64,000 bases of DNA from positions 6,043,985 through 6,107,984 of the forward strand of contig NC_085859.1 of the NCBI RefSeq assembly GCF_034702125.1. Direction: 5' to 3'. Positions 63,701 through 64,000 of the stretch are shown here, piece by piece. Source of the DNA: Engraulis encrasicolus (taxonomy: Eukaryota > Chordata > Actinopteri > Clupeiformes > Engraulidae). The position numbers and the translations under genes are program-made. Position 1 is the first letter of the stretch. Each line of letters begins with the position of its first letter. Under the pieces are notes generated by a model that saw nothing but the letters and a program-made list of their open reading frames with translations, was not told the origin of the DNA and did not search any database.

Positions 63701-64000
63701 GTTATGGAGTCTGTGAAGGAGTCGTTCAAGTTGCTGGATGGGCATTACAGCATTGGCTTGCCCTTGAGAAAAGCAGACACAAAGCTGCCCAACAACAGAA
63801 ATGTGGCAATGCAGCGTGCCTTGAGTCTCAAAAGGAGATTCACGAAGCACAGTCTGTTCCACACTTGCTACACAGATCTCACGAGTGACACAATTGCAAG
63901 CAGAGTGGATAAGCTGTGGAGAAAGGACTTAAGAATGCCTCTGCAAGAGTCGGTGCTCTGGTGTGACGCTACATTTGCACTGAAGTACATCAACAACAAG
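60758..64000 (+). CDS. BEL/Pao-2 gag-pol, RT-deleted, runs off the window
   Basis: ATG 60758 opens 1081 codons without a stop to the window edge. Order: N-terminal helical region with charged coiled coil (AEMAALMAKQKWMEDKHALE, about 220-275); BEL gag domain with PKRDIQTFDGDPLQYQTFIR near residue 410; zinc knuckles from residue 659 (CLFCGAGHPLDSC, CYGCLCPGHRSKDC, CKVCKLRH); retropepsin-like LDPGSSASFC at about 792 (DPGS, not DTGS); then LLIGTNVPRALEPWEV and LGWTVNGP. After LKRRF and CYTDLT the frame passes directly to IASRVDKLWRKDLRMPL and VLWCDATFALKYI, which is RNase H. The roughly 400-residue RT of BEL/Pao-1 at this place is absent. Confidence 0.8.
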   Translation, partial: MSTTGVNECPEDSLVQNEGSEKRQIKPTVKALALKIEGIQKERQTKIKKLKGLMTTINDLMQNKNEQNVKAIQSHLETCHAPFKDATQLHNTVVPMLPLEEQEKQHAWFTKVQDHNASFIENVTKWLSETEQTGGADDHAEPASLTATHHENAPANGNATSDGNVDAMENTAGQLDDVRPSDSISNISVRSNNSKRSKTSKLQLPHTSPTRAARIQDEAEMAALMAKQKWMEDKHALEEEEQMLKKRKEKLALEMDIAANAAKLKVLGVSDSCPSDVSKSKSNAMNSYLERERKKVNLGPLNAEAETFVPITSVQQPRHTAARDHLLDAKPKVRPSQAIPSVQPPTLKVNMVPQTQVTHTYLPTAHPKPQIKHQQATGMQSSESKHLAAVLEKQNEITSMLVEQQYYSLLPKRDIQTFDGDPLQYQTFIRSFEHNIEQKTFSARDRLYFLEQYTRGQPRELVRGCEHMPEVEGYVKAKSLLQEQFGNPMKIASAYMGKIIAWPVIKSEDLKSLQAYSIFLRQCSNAMRGIHFSLELDAPSNMQTVIKKLPYKLKERWREEACTLQEAKKRRASFHDIVKFVEKQVKIASDPLFGDLMAQDTPGVAAKRNVTQFKSQPYSAKAKGSSFATTITLMNKGTQHNMKSACGNRTNVSPVINSCLFCGAGHPLDSCFSLERKAHSDKMEFLKENGVCYGCLCPGHRSKDCTKRLFCKVCKLRHPTLLHIPSKQSQPGAAKSNQGCKGDSEGASGSGPISVQSSGLTGAGERDCTLAILPVQVKSTKGNEVVTTYAFLDPGSSASFCTESLMNSLNITGKKTGILLRTMGQEKVVSSHIVPNLEIAGLDTDCFCALPELFTQKCMPVHRGNIPKQEDLDKWSHLKDVKLTEIDSEVDLLIGTNVPRALEPWEVIRGADSAPYAVKTILGWTVNGPLQGDCTNDSTCVERAATVSIVTLDAQWEQQTKRDFPECAQDEQQGSSREDAQVMESVKESFKLLDGHYSIGLPLRKADTKLPNNRNVAMQRALSLKRRFTKHSLFHTCYTDLTSDTIASRVDKLWRKDLRMPLQESVLWCDATFALKYINNK

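Overview
The window is vertebrate, almost certainly teleost fish, genomic DNA. It is dominated by transposable elements and long AC/GT microsatellites, and contains pieces of two fish-type TRIM (finTRIM-like) genes. Evidence for a fish is the RING/B-box and PRY-SPRY exon structure, vertebrate-type BEL/Pao, Ty3/Gypsy and Penelope-like elements, a Tol2-like hAT terminus, and the microsatellite load. A clupeiform fish is possible but cannot be decided from sequence alone. No bacterial-style operons, CRISPR arrays or complete tRNA/rRNA genes are visible. A 100-base assembly gap lies at 53901-54000.

Layout: 133-1991 is a Helentron-like element with a 140-bp tandem array. 2.7-5.1 kb holds a Tol2-like MITE, a Penelope-like (PLE) fragment with a hammerhead motif, and the 3' end of a restriction-like-endonuclease LINE. 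Locus TRIM-1 has recognisable exons at 7861, 8947, 9721 and 19495-20935. Its last intron carries an 8.5-kb composite Helentron-like insertion (9848-18373) holding a Harbinger MITE, two arrays of 135-bp units, a solo LTR and a 4.46-kb TIR transposon with a decayed four-exon gene. Its PRY-SPRY exon is split by a 906-bp transposon. A BEL/Pao element (21121-30416) sits in a microsatellite just downstream, and its 3' LTR is itself interrupted by a hAT-like element.

Locus TRIM-2 (about 33.1-53.1 kb) has an intact RING/B-box exon and three later exons; two decayed RING copies lie upstream. Between its exons is a TTAA-flanked transposon (41357-52198) containing a young, structurally complete Ty3/Gypsy element (41881-50579). 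This has near-identical LTRs, a tRNA-His-type primer site, gag, and pol apparently reached by -1 frameshifting at TTTAAAC. Each LTR holds an intron-bearing segment and a downstream intron-less copy of the same two exons.

55338-60095 is a 4.76-kb imperfect palindrome with inverted PLE copies in its arms; only one arm keeps a complete hammerhead motif. The window ends in a second BEL/Pao gag-pol open frame (60758 to the edge) that seems to have lost its reverse transcriptase.

The strongest leads are the spliced-exon copy inside the Gypsy LTR, the 4.46-kb TIR element with its unclassified gene, the two Helentron-like elements with minisatellite cores (one with repeated pol III B-box motifs), and the palindrome with inverted PLE copies. 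All boundaries come from reading by eye; no alignments or searches were run.
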